Source: Fusobacterium sp. | GTDB taxonomy: Bacteria; Fusobacteriota; Fusobacteriia; Fusobacteriales; Fusobacteriaceae | NCBI GenBank assembly: GCA_019416865.1 | Contig: DXWL01000050.1 | Coordinates: forward strand, 1-10,632 | Direction: 5' to 3' | DNA: 10,632 nucleotides | Shown here: positions 1 through 7,441 of the stretch, piece after piece | Layout: each line of letters begins with the position of its first letter | How positions within the stretch are numbered: position 1 is the first letter of the stretch | Translations under genes and position numbers: made by a program | The notes under the pieces: model-generated | What the model was told of the DNA's origin: nothing | The model's database searches: none | What the model saw: the letters and a program-made list of their open reading frames with translations, nothing else

Positions 1-17
1 ATGTGTATAAGAGACAG
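1..17 (+). other. Residual Nextera/Tn5 mosaic-end adapter (artefact)
   Basis: The first 17 bases, ATGTGTATAAGAGACAG, equal the last 17 bases of the 19-bp Tn5 mosaic end used in Nextera tagmentation libraries. They sit exactly at the window edge and are followed at once by ordinary AT-rich promoter sequence. This is almost certainly untrimmed adapter at a contig end and not genomic sequence. It also means that the true upstream DNA of gltS, including any -35 box, is missing. Confidence 0.95.
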
Positions 18-18
18 G

Positions 19-24
19 TATAAT
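19..24 (+). promoter_or_regulatory. Candidate -10 box of the gltS promoter
   Basis: TATAAT is a perfect sigma-70 -10 hexamer, 38 nt upstream of the gltS start codon. Transcription would begin near position 31, inside the adjacent palindrome. The -35 region cannot be judged because adapter sequence begins two bases upstream. Confidence 0.5.
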
Positions 25-41
25 ATATTCTATAGAATATA
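24..41. promoter_or_regulatory. 18-bp perfect palindrome, possible operator of gltS
   Basis: TATATTCTATAGAATATA reads identically on both strands. It begins at the last base of the -10 box and covers the expected transcription start, a normal place for a repressor operator. It is made mostly of A and T and contains only one G/C pair, so chance cannot be excluded. No regulator gene is in the window to pair it with. Confidence 0.35.
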
Positions 42-62
42 AAAAATTAAAAGGAGGATAGT

Positions 63-1252
63 ATGGAATTACAACTTAATTTATTTTTAACTGTTGCTAT
101 GGCAGTTGTTGTTTTAGTAGTGGGAGACTTTATAAAGAAAAGAGTAGAGATTCTAAGAAGATTTTGTATTCCTGTTCCAGTTGTTGGAGGATTGTTATTT
201 ACAATATTATTATCATTAGGTTATTCTATGGGAATATTTACTCTAAAAATGAATTTTGTTTTAAGTAATTTTTTTGCATTAGCATTTTATTCCAGTATAG
301 GATTTACAGCAAGTTATAAAATGTTAAAAAAAGGTGGTCCTCAAGTAATTAAATTTTTATTAGTATCAATAATTGTAGTTATTTTACAAAATTTTTTAGG
401 GGTATATTTAGCCAAGGGTTTAGGTCTAAATCCATTAGTTGGATTAGCAACAGCTTCTATTCCTATGACTGGAGGACATGGAACTTCTGCTGCATTTGCA
501 CCAGTACTAGAAGAAGCTGGATTAAGTAATGCTTTAACTATTACATTAGCAGCAGCTACATTTGGATTGGTAGCTGGAAGTTTAATTGGTGGTCCTACAG
601 GAAAATTTCTTGTAGAGAGATATAAACTATTTTCAGAGAAAGTAGAAAACGGAGAAAAACAAACTTTTGGAGAGCAGATTCCTGAAAATGTAAATATAAT
701 AGATGAAAAAAGAGTACAATTGGGAATGTATCAACTATTATTATCTATGGCTTTTGGTTCAATTATCTCTTTAGGCTTAAAGAAAATTGGATTAACTTTT
801 CCAGATTCAGTAGGAGCAATGATAGCTGCAGCAATTATAAGGAATATAGCAGATTATTCTTCAAATTTAAAAATAAAAGAAACAGAAATAAGAATAATGG
901 GAGATTTATCACTAATGTTATTTTTAGCATTATCTATGATGAATTTAAAATTATGGCAAATTGCAGATTTAGCAGTTCCTATGGTAATATTATTAGTTGC
1001 ACAAACAATATTAATGTTTTTATGTGCTATATTTTTAACTTTTAGAATGATGGGAAAAGATTATGAAGCTGCAATGATGGCTGTAGGACATTGTGGATTT
1101 CAGTCCCTACAGCGATGGCAAATATGCAGTCAGTAGAAGAAAAATATGGAAAAGCTCCAACAGCATTCTTTATATTACCATTGGTTGGAAGTTTGTTTAT
1201 TAATTTTTTTAATTCAATAATTATAGTAGCTTTTATAAATTTATATAAATAA
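63..1252 (+). pseudogene. gltS: Sodium/glutamate symporter GltS, frameshifted near the 3' end
   Basis: GltS (ESS family) imports glutamate with sodium across the inner membrane. The first frame (63-1136) begins after a strong AAGGAGG site at 51-57. It shows the family's hydrophobic segments, PVPVVGGL near residue 37, and the re-entrant-loop motif GGHGTSAAF at 137-145. The second half repeats this architecture up to GHCGF at 342-346. The frame then fails: 11 unrelated residues (QSLQRWQICSQ) precede a stop at 1134-1136. From 1103 another frame reads VPTAMANMQSVEEKYG and on through a final hydrophobic helix to TAA at 1250-1252. GltS normally has a GLGAT-like segment between these parts, so a net loss of about 13 nt fits both the frame and the missing residues. 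The restored length would be about 400 residues, the usual size. It could be a real inactivating deletion or an assembly error near a contig end. Confidence 0.9.
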
Positions 1253-1272
1253 ATTAAAAGGAGATGAAATAT

Positions 1273-2247
1273 ATGAAAAAAATAATGATGGCTAAGGGAG
1301 CAAGATCAATAGTTGAAATAAATCTAGGAGTAAAAGAAAATGAGCATATAGCAATAATAACTGAACCAAAACAAATGAAAATAGCAGAAGCTTTAGCAGC
1401 AGCAGTTGTAGCAGCTAAAGCAGAACCAAGTATTCACATATTAATGCCAAGAGAAAGAGATGGAGAAGAACCACCTAAAACTATAGCTGCAGCTATGAAA
1501 GAATCAGATGGTTTTATAAGTGCTGTATATACTTCTATAACTCATACACATGCTGTTAAAAATGCTTGTGCAAATGGCTCTAGAGGAATTATGTTAACAC
1601 AATTTAATGAAAATCAGCTTATTAAAGGTGGAGTACATGCTGATTATTATAAAGCTGCAGATAATTGTAAAAAAGTAGCTAAAGCTTTAGCTGGAGCAAA
1701 GATAATTAAAATAACTACTCCTCTTGGAACAAATTTAACTCTTTCAGGAGAAGGAAGAAGAGGAAATGCTATGACAGGATTGGTTAAAGCAGGTGAATTT
1801 GGACCTGTTCCTACTGTAGAAGCAAATGTATCACCAGTAGAAGGAAGTGCAAATGGTATAATTGTTGCTGATGCAAGTATTCCATATATAGGAATTGGTC
1901 TATTGAAAACACCTGTTAAGATGGAGGTCAAAGATGGATATATTCTTCCTGAAAGTATTACAGGTGGAGAAGAAGCTGAAAAATTAGCAAAGGATTGGAT
2001 AAGTAAAAAAGATAAAAATGTATATAATGTAGCAGAAATAGGTGTAGGATTAAATCCAGAATGTAAATTTACAGGAAGTATGTTGGAGGATGAGGGAGTT
2101 TTTGGTTCTTTACATATAGGAGTGGGAACAAATATAACTTTAGGTGGTATTATTAAAGCTCCATGTCATTACGATTTAATAATGACAAAACCTACATTGA
2201 TCGCCGATGAAATAACTATATTAAAAGATGGAGAGTTAATGATTTAA
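1273..2247 (+). CDS. M29-family (leucyl) aminopeptidase-like metalloprotein
   Basis: This 324-residue soluble protein resembles the thermophilic aminopeptidase (M29/AmpS) family, which uses paired divalent metals to remove N-terminal residues from peptides. The C-terminal part carries the expected metal-site pattern: E255 in AEIGVG, LEDE at 271-274, H281 in LHIGVG, and H299/D301 in CHYDLIM. It is shorter than classical M29 enzymes (about 400 residues), so it belongs to a compact subgroup whose substrate is unclear. An upstream in-frame ATG at 1264 lies directly against AAGGAG (1258-1263). The ATG at 1273 has 9 nt of spacing and is the better start. It follows gltS by 20 nt and is probably cotranscribed, which hints at peptide or amino acid use. 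A dioxygenase of the related NicX group is an unlikely alternative. Confidence 0.8.
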   Translation: MKKIMMAKGARSIVEINLGVKENEHIAIITEPKQMKIAEALAAAVVAAKAEPSIHILMPRERDGEEPPKTIAAAMKESDGFISAVYTSITHTHAVKNACANGSRGIMLTQFNENQLIKGGVHADYYKAADNCKKVAKALAGAKIIKITTPLGTNLTLSGEGRRGNAMTGLVKAGEFGPVPTVEANVSPVEGSANGIIVADASIPYIGIGLLKTPVKMEVKDGYILPESITGGEEAEKLAKDWISKKDKNVYNVAEIGVGLNPECKFTGSMLEDEGVFGSLHIGVGTNITLGGIIKAPCHYDLIMTKPTLIADEITILKDGELMI

Positions 2248-2276
2248 TAATAAAAATATAGGTTTATATAAAATTA

Positions 2277-2315
2277 AATAAAGGCAGCCAAAATTTAAAA
2301 ATGGTTGCCTTTATT
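2277..2315. terminator. Terminator hairpin between convergent operons
   Basis: A 14-bp stem (2277-2290 with 2302-2315, one G-U pair) encloses an 11-nt A/T loop. The inner core is GGCAGCC/GGTTGCC and the base is AATAAA/TTTATT, which provides the U-rich tail on either strand. It lies 29 nt after the peptidase stop and 11 nt after the stop of the minus-strand operon, so it can serve both. Confidence 0.85.
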
Positions 2316-2326
2316 ATAATGAAATA

Positions 2327-2935
2327 TTAAATTTTTAATAATTTTAATTCTAAGACTGTTATTGTATTTTGCGGATCATTAAAAAAAATTTCAACTTGAT
2401 ATTTAAAATTAATTTGGTATTTTTTATCAAAAATGTCATAATATACAATTTTTATATTCATTAGGTTATTAGGATTTTTTAATTTATAATTATTATTTAT
2501 AAGCAAATTCAAAATATTAAGGATATTATGATTTATTTTAATGTTAACCTTATCATCTTTTTTTAATAAGTATATATTTTCATCTTTTAAGATAAGACTA
2601 TTTTTTTCTATAAATATTTTTTCTGTTATTTCATTTTCCCAAAAATTTTCAGGAAATAATAATTTAATAAAATAGTTATTATTATCTTTTGTTTGAAAAT
2701 TTTTAGGGTTAATTTTATATATTATCTGTATATTTTTGGCTGTTCCGTTTCCTATATTTTCAACAGAAAAATTAAAAGAATCAGAGTTTATAAGTTTAAC
2801 ATCTAAATAAGGTGTTATATTTTCCTGCTTAGAGTTAAAGTATTGGAAAATACTAAATAGCAATGAAAATAAAGATAACAAAATAATAATATTATTTCTA
2901 TTTTTTACAAATTTTAAATTTTTAAATTTTATCAT
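2327..2935 (-). CDS. Membrane-anchored protein of unknown function
   Basis: I do not recognise a named family for this 202-residue protein. Residues 1-15 are basic and 16-33 form one hydrophobic helix, so it is probably a signal anchor with the rest outside the membrane. No lipobox cysteine is visible. The remainder looks beta-rich and rich in Asn, Lys and Ile. VENIGNGTAKNI at 58-69 resembles motifs seen in Ig-like beta-sandwich segments of surface proteins, which is only a weak hint. It is the last gene of the DAP operon: its ATG shares one base with the aminotransferase TAA (TAATG), and an AAGGAG lies 8 nt upstream inside the aminotransferase's final codons, so translation is probably coupled. 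Its composition is much more AT-rich than the dap genes: two sampled 60-nt lines (2341-2400 and 2521-2580) hold 13 and 9 G/C, against 29 in a dapH line (4201-4260). It may be a late acquisition. Confidence 0.75.
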   Translation of the reverse strand: MIKFKNLKFVKNRNNIIILLSLFSLLFSIFQYFNSKQENITPYLDVKLINSDSFNFSVENIGNGTAKNIQIIYKINPKNFQTKDNNNYFIKLLFPENFWENEITEKIFIEKNSLILKDENIYLLKKDDKVNIKINHNILNILNLLINNNYKLKNPNNLMNIKIVYYDIFDKKYQINFKYQVEIFFNDPQNTITVLELKLLKI

Positions 2936-4062
2936 TACCTATACTCCTTCAATCTTTTAACAGCCTCTTCCAAATTATCCAAATCAGTAGTAAGAGCAAA
3001 TCTTACAAATTTTTCTGTTCCGAAAGATATTCCTGGTACAACAGCAACCTGTACTTTTTTAAGAAGATCCATAGCAAAATCAAAGGAATTAAGTTTGGAT
3101 AGATTTGAATAATCAGCAAAAAGATAAAAAGCTCCTTTAGGTTTTATCACTTTAAAGCCGATTTTTTCAAGTCCCTCTGCCATAAATTCAGCCCTCTTTT
3201 TATAGATATTCATAAGTTCAGTTCTGTCAGAAAATTTCTCAAGAGCTGTTTCAGCCCCTGCAATAGAAAGAGCTATAGGTGAGCTTAGAGTATAGAAAGT
3301 AGCATTTAGGAAATTTTTTCTGTATTTTTCAGGGCATATTGTATATCCTATTCTCCAACCTGTCATTGAATGGGATTTTGAAAATCCATTTATTATAATT
3401 ATTTTATCTTTTATATTTTTAAATTCAGCAAAAGAGTGAAATTCATAGAAAGATAAAGCACTGTATATCTCATCAGAGATAAGGAAAATATCCCTTTCTG
3501 CTACAAATTCAGCAATCTCTTTCATCTCTTCAAGACTCATTACATTTCCAGTAGGGTTGCATGGATTGCTGAAAAGCAGAGCCTTTGTTTTTGGTGTAAC
3601 ATATTTTTCAAGAAGTTCCTTTGTAACTCTGAAACTATTTTCTGCAATATTCATAATAACAGGTTTTCCATAAGCAAGTTCTACAACAGGAAGATATCCA
3701 GGATAGAAAGGGGCTGGAATAATAACTTCGTCTTCAGGATTTAAAATAGTTTTAAAGCATGAAGAGAGAGCTTCAGAAGCTCCGATATTTATTATAATAT
3801 TTTCAGCTTTATAATCTCCCTTATAATATTTATTGTAATATTCTGCCACAAGAGAACGGATTTTTTCCCCTCCCCCAGCAGCAGGATATTTCAGCTGATG
3901 AGTTTTTCCATATTCCATAGCTTCTTCCACAATCCCATAAGGTGTAGGAATATCAGGCTCTCCTATTGTAAGATCAATAACATCAGGATATTTTTCAGCC
4001 TCCTCTTTCAGAACTCTGATAAGAGAATATTTCAAATTTTCTACTTTTCTGCTTATCTCCAT
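2935..4062 (-). CDS. patA: PLP aminotransferase, probable N-acetyl-LL-diaminopimelate aminotransferase
   Basis: This is a 375-residue class I/II fold-type I aminotransferase. Visible residues are the substrate-side motif IGEPD near 34-38, N169 in NPCNPTG, D197 and Y200 in SDEIY, the PLP-binding K229 in NGFSKSHSMTGWR, and the carboxylate-binding R354 in VRFAL. The fold assigns the chemistry but not the substrate. It sits 36 nt downstream of dapH in an operon that otherwise lacks this step, so the best inference is glutamate-dependent amination of N-acetyl-2-amino-6-oxopimelate to N-acetyl-LL-DAP, as for Bacillus PatA. Direct LL-DAP aminotransferase (the plant/chlamydial type) is less likely because dapH is present. 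An aspartate or aromatic aminotransferase remains possible. A GAGGT site precedes the ATG by about 7 nt. Confidence 0.82.
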   Translation of the reverse strand: MEISRKVENLKYSLIRVLKEEAEKYPDVIDLTIGEPDIPTPYGIVEEAMEYGKTHQLKYPAAGGGEKIRSLVAEYYNKYYKGDYKAENIIINIGASEALSSCFKTILNPEDEVIIPAPFYPGYLPVVELAYGKPVIMNIAENSFRVTKELLEKYVTPKTKALLFSNPCNPTGNVMSLEEMKEIAEFVAERDIFLISDEIYSALSFYEFHSFAEFKNIKDKIIIINGFSKSHSMTGWRIGYTICPEKYRKNFLNATFYTLSSPIALSIAGAETALEKFSDRTELMNIYKKRAEFMAEGLEKIGFKVIKPKGAFYLFADYSNLSKLNSFDFAMDLLKKVQVAVVPGISFGTEKFVRFALTTDLDNLEEAVKRLKEYR

Positions 4063-4098
4063 AAATTTACCTCACTGTTTAATCCCTTATTTTAAAGT

Positions 4099-4806
4099 TT
4101 ATTTTCTTAAATCATCTACAAGCTGTGTTTTTCCAAGAGTTTTTTCATCTACAGTTTTTATTATTCTGGCAGGATTTCCTGTAACCACAGCCCCAGCAGG
4201 AACATCTTCAAGAACTACAGCTCCAGCTCCAACCACAGCTCCAGCACCTATTCTTACTCCTTCAATTACCACAGCATTTGCCCCAATAAGAACACCGTCT
4301 TCTACAATAACAGGAGAAGCTGAAGGTGGTTCAATAACTCCTGCAAGAACAGCTCCAGCACCGATGTGGCAGTTTTTACCAACAGTAGCCCTTCCTCCAA
4401 GAACAGCTCCCATATCAATCATTGTATTTTCTCCGATAACAGCTCCAATATTTATTACAGCTCCCATCATAATAACTGCATTATTTCCTATTGTAACCTT
4501 ATCCCTTATTATTGCTCCAGGCTCAATTCTTGCATTTATATTTCTGCAGTCAAGAGTAGGTACTCCAGAATTTCTTCTGTCATTTTCTATATAGCTGTCA
4601 GTTATTCTGTTTGAATATTCTGTAAGAATCCTTTCTATTTCAGAATTTTCTCCAATTATTATATATGAACCTTCACCTCTGAAAACTTTTGCTGTTGTAA
4701 TAAGTCCTTCAAGATTTCCGTTTATATATGCTTTCACAGGTGTTTTTTTAGCAGAATTTTTTATAAATGCAATAATTTCTTCTGCTGTATTTAAGTTATT
4801 ACTCAT
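4099..4806 (-). CDS. dapH: Tetrahydrodipicolinate N-acetyltransferase DapH
   Basis: DapH transfers acetyl from acetyl-CoA to tetrahydrodipicolinate, which commits this cell to the acetylase branch of DAP synthesis. The N-terminal ~80 residues match the DapH-type helical domain. Residues about 95-215 are a left-handed beta-helix of hexapeptide repeats (IGNNAV, IGENTM, VGKNCHIGAGAV, IGANAV, IGAGAV). The insert VIEPPSASPVIVEDG near 157-171 is characteristic of DapH and argues against succinyl-type DapD. The length, 235 residues, is typical. The frame is open to a TTG at 4821, but GGAGGGG lies inside that extension, 6 nt before the ATG at 4806, so the ATG is the start. It overlaps the end of dapB by 8 nt, suggesting coupled translation. 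Confidence 0.93.
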   Translation of the reverse strand: MSNNLNTAEEIIAFIKNSAKKTPVKAYINGNLEGLITTAKVFRGEGSYIIIGENSEIERILTEYSNRITDSYIENDRRNSGVPTLDCRNINARIEPGAIIRDKVTIGNNAVIMMGAVINIGAVIGENTMIDMGAVLGGRATVGKNCHIGAGAVLAGVIEPPSASPVIVEDGVLIGANAVVIEGVRIGAGAVVGAGAVVLEDVPAGAVVTGNPARIIKTVDEKTLGKTQLVDDLRK

Positions 4807-5509
4807 TGTTATCCCCTCCAAATATATCTTTCATTGAGTACAGTCCAGGCTTTTTATCTGCAATAAATTTGGCTGCCTCTATTGCTCCTTCAGCAAATAT
4901 TTTTTTAGAAAGAGCAGTATGTTTTATTTCAATTATTTCATCATTTCCACAGAAAAGAACAGAATGTTCTCCAACTATAGTTCCACCTCTAAGTGAATGA
5001 ATACCAATCTCATTTTTTTCTCTTGGGGATACTCCCTCTCTTCCATACTGTCTTTTCATTGTATCTCTGCATCCTGCTTCGATTGTTTCCACAAGGGTTT
5101 TTGCTGTTCCGCTGGGAGAGTCTATTTTTTTATTGTGGTGTGCTTCCACAACTTCAATATCATAGTTTCCATAAAGAATAGGAACTATTTTTTCAAGAAT
5201 TTCCTGCATAAGATTTATTCCTAAAGACATATTTGATGAAAGAAGCACAGGGATTTTTTCAGCTGTCTGTCTTATTTTTTCCTCTATGATTTTATCATAT
5301 CCTGTTGTTGCAATAACAAGAGGGATATTTTTTTCAGCTGCAAAATCAAGCAGTGAATTAAGTCTGGAAAAATGTGAAAAGTCTATTATTACATCTCCTG
5401 TTTCATTTGTAAGTTCATCTGCAAATCCACTTACAGTAATATTTTTTTCATGGGCTGTTTGGGAAACTATTGTTCCCATTGTCCCTGTTCCGTGAATTAT
5501 TATTTCCAT
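4799..5509 (-). CDS. dapB: 4-hydroxy-tetrahydrodipicolinate reductase DapB
   Basis: DapB reduces the DapA product to tetrahydrodipicolinate with NAD(P)H. The N-terminal Rossmann motif is GTGTMG at 7-12. The signature VEAHHNKKIDSPSGTAKT spans about 121-138, with H124/H125, K128 and the SGT that binds substrate. ATTGYD near 67-72 and SSNMSLG near 91-97 are also typical. At 236 residues it is shorter than the E. coli enzyme (273) but within the range of compact DapBs. Its start overlaps the 3' end of dapA by 10 nt and its end overlaps dapH by 8 nt. The ribosome site is GGGGTGG a few bases before ATG. Confidence 0.95.
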   Translation of the reverse strand: MEIIIHGTGTMGTIVSQTAHEKNITVSGFADELTNETGDVIIDFSHFSRLNSLLDFAAEKNIPLVIATTGYDKIIEEKIRQTAEKIPVLLSSNMSLGINLMQEILEKIVPILYGNYDIEVVEAHHNKKIDSPSGTAKTLVETIEAGCRDTMKRQYGREGVSPREKNEIGIHSLRGGTIVGEHSVLFCGNDEIIEIKHTALSKKIFAEGAIEAAKFIADKKPGLYSMKDIFGGDNNE

Positions 5510-6387
5510 TGTGCCACCCCATGTTTTTCAATAATTCTGTGAAGAGTATTTTTATTTTCCTCACTCATCTCTCCAAGAGGAAGTCTGCATTCTCCTACAT
5601 TATAGCCTAAAAAGTTCATAGCCTCTTTTACAGGAACTGGATTTACCTCTATAAACAGAGCATTTACCAGATCGTTATATTTTAATTGAAGCTCTCTTGC
5701 TGTATCATTATCTCTTTCAAAAAAAGCATAAGTCATATTATGAACTGTTTCAGGAATAATATTTGCTGATACAGAGATTACCCCTTTTCCTCCCAATGAA
5801 AGAAGAGGGACAGTCATATCATCATTTCCAGAATAGATATCCAGTTCAGGCACTTCTCTTGCAATCTCTGCAGCATAGGAGATATTTCCACTTGCCTCTT
5901 TTATTGCAATAATATTTTTTATTTGTGCCAGTTTTTTCAGTAAATTTATTGAAAGATTTACTCCTGTTCTTCCAGGAACATTGTAAAGGATAACAGGAAT
6001 ATCTACACTTTCTGCAATAAGTTTGTAATGGTTATATATTCCATTTTCATTTCCTTTATTGTAATAAGGTGTTACTACAAGAAGTCCGTCTGCACCAAGT
6101 TCTTGTGCTTTTATACTCATCTCCACTGCGTGTTTTGTATTGTTTGAGCCTGTTCCTGCAATAACAGGTATTCTTTTATTAACTGTTTCCACAGAAAATT
6201 TTATTACAGCCAACTTTTCCTCATCAGTCATTGTTGAGCTTTCTCCTGTTGTTCCAGTTACAATAACTGCATCTGTTTTATTTGCAATGTGAAATTCAAG
6301 AAGCTCTCTAAGTTTTTCAAAATTTATTTCATTTTTATTGTTAAAAGGAGTTATTAATGCAACTCCAGAACCAGTAAAAAGTGCCAT
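5500..6387 (-). CDS. dapA: 4-hydroxy-tetrahydrodipicolinate synthase DapA
   Basis: DapA condenses pyruvate with aspartate semialdehyde, the first step specific to the lysine/DAP branch. It is a TIM-barrel class I aldolase-type enzyme. The Schiff-base lysine is K163 in AIKEASG. The catalytic triad is represented by T46/T47 in GTTGES, Y135 in LYNVPGRTG and a Tyr in TPYYNK (107-111). R140 is the substrate-carboxylate arginine. The length, 295 residues, is normal. A GGAGGG site lies just before the ATG, and the gene starts 15 nt after asd ends. Lysine feedback may also act on the protein, but I cannot judge this from sequence alone. Confidence 0.96.
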   Translation of the reverse strand: MALFTGSGVALITPFNNKNEINFEKLRELLEFHIANKTDAVIVTGTTGESSTMTDEEKLAVIKFSVETVNKRIPVIAGTGSNNTKHAVEMSIKAQELGADGLLVVTPYYNKGNENGIYNHYKLIAESVDIPVILYNVPGRTGVNLSINLLKKLAQIKNIIAIKEASGNISYAAEIAREVPELDIYSGNDDMTVPLLSLGGKGVISVSANIIPETVHNMTYAFFERDNDTARELQLKYNDLVNALFIEVNPVPVKEAMNFLGYNVGECRLPLGEMSEENKNTLHRIIEKHGVAQWK

Positions 6388-6402
6388 TTTACCCTCCGTA
6401 AA

Positions 6403-7395
6403 TTAATTTTTATTTATTGTTTCTTTGAAAAGTTCAGCTATCTGGACAGCATTTGTAGCAGCTCCCTTTCTTATATTATCTGCCACTACCCAAAGATTTA
6501 CACTGTTATCAGTACTGAAATCTCTTCTTACTCTTCCCACAAAAACTTTATCCTGTCCTGTTGCTTCTGCTGCAAGAGGATAGATATTTTTTTGAGGATC
6601 ATCTACAAGAACAACTCCCTCATAATCTGCCAGAGCTTGTTTCAGCTCATCAATATCAAAATCTCTGTTAAGCTCTGCAGTAATAGACACAGAGTGAGAA
6701 TTTATAACAGGAACTCTTACGCAGGTAGCTGTTACAGGAAGATTTGGCAGTTCAAGAATTTTTCTTGTTTCATTTACCATTTTCATCTCCTCTTTAGTAT
6801 AACCGTTTTCCAAGAAAGAGTCTATATGAGGAAGGCAGTTATTTACAATTTGATGAGGATATGCTTTTGGCTCAAGCCCCTTAAGCCCATTTTGAAGATC
6901 CTCCACACCTTTTTGTCCTGTTCCTGATACAGCTTGATAAGTGCTGTAGATTATTCTTTTAAGTCCATATTTTTCAGCTAGAGCCTTAAGAGGAGCCATA
7001 CACTGAATAGTTGAGCAGTTTGGATTTGCAATAATTCCTCTGTTTTCAAGAGCCCTTTCAGGATTTACTTCAGGAACCACAAGAGGAACTCCCTCTTCCA
7101 TTCTCCATGCTGATGAATTATCTATTACAAGCACCCCTTTTGAAGCTGCAATGGGAGCAAATTTTCTGCTGATATCTCCTCCTGCTGAAAAAAGTGCTAT
7201 ATCTATATCCCTGTCAAAGCTTGATTCTGTAAGCTCTTCAACTGTATATTCCTGTCCTCTGAAATTTATTTTTTTTCCTGCACTTCTTGCTGATGCAAAA
7301 AGATAAAGGTCAGTTATTCCCAAATCTCTTTCTTCCAAAACTTTTAAAAATGTAGAACCTACCAGTCCTGTTGCCCCTACTATTGCCACTTTCAT
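6403..7395 (-). CDS. asd: Aspartate-semialdehyde dehydrogenase Asd
   Basis: Asd reduces aspartyl-beta-phosphate to aspartate semialdehyde with NADPH. GATGLVG at 7-13 is the NADP-binding turn. C127 in NPNCST is the thioacyl-forming cysteine. Q154 in STYQAVSG, R227 and H234 in the NSHSVS segment match other active-site positions. The C-terminal segment WVVADNIRKGAATNAVQIAE is typical of the family. The length, 330 residues, is that of the shorter Gram-positive/fusobacterial type. An AAGGTG ribosome site lies 5 nt before ATG. The gap of 46 nt from lysC holds no hairpin strong enough to end transcription. The product could also feed threonine and methionine synthesis. Confidence 0.96.
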   Translation of the reverse strand: MKVAIVGATGLVGSTFLKVLEERDLGITDLYLFASARSAGKKINFRGQEYTVEELTESSFDRDIDIALFSAGGDISRKFAPIAASKGVLVIDNSSAWRMEEGVPLVVPEVNPERALENRGIIANPNCSTIQCMAPLKALAEKYGLKRIIYSTYQAVSGTGQKGVEDLQNGLKGLEPKAYPHQIVNNCLPHIDSFLENGYTKEEMKMVNETRKILELPNLPVTATCVRVPVINSHSVSITAELNRDFDIDELKQALADYEGVVLVDDPQKNIYPLAAEATGQDKVFVGRVRRDFSTDNSVNLWVVADNIRKGAATNAVQIAELFKETINKN

Positions 7396-7441
7396 ATTAT
7401 CACCTTCCCATAAAAATATTTCAAAAATATTGTAATCTAAA

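Noticed and set aside
1647..1931. Minus-strand open frame of 94 codons
   Set aside because: It lies wholly inside the M29-like gene in antisense, has no ribosome site and no recognisable motif.
4364..5495. Several plus-strand open frames opposite dapH and dapB
   Set aside because: They are antisense shadows of well-supported genes, are low in complexity and lack ribosome sites.
6592..6927. Plus-strand open frame of 111 codons opposite asd
   Set aside because: It is antisense to a gene with clear catalytic motifs; the composition reflects the reverse of asd codons.
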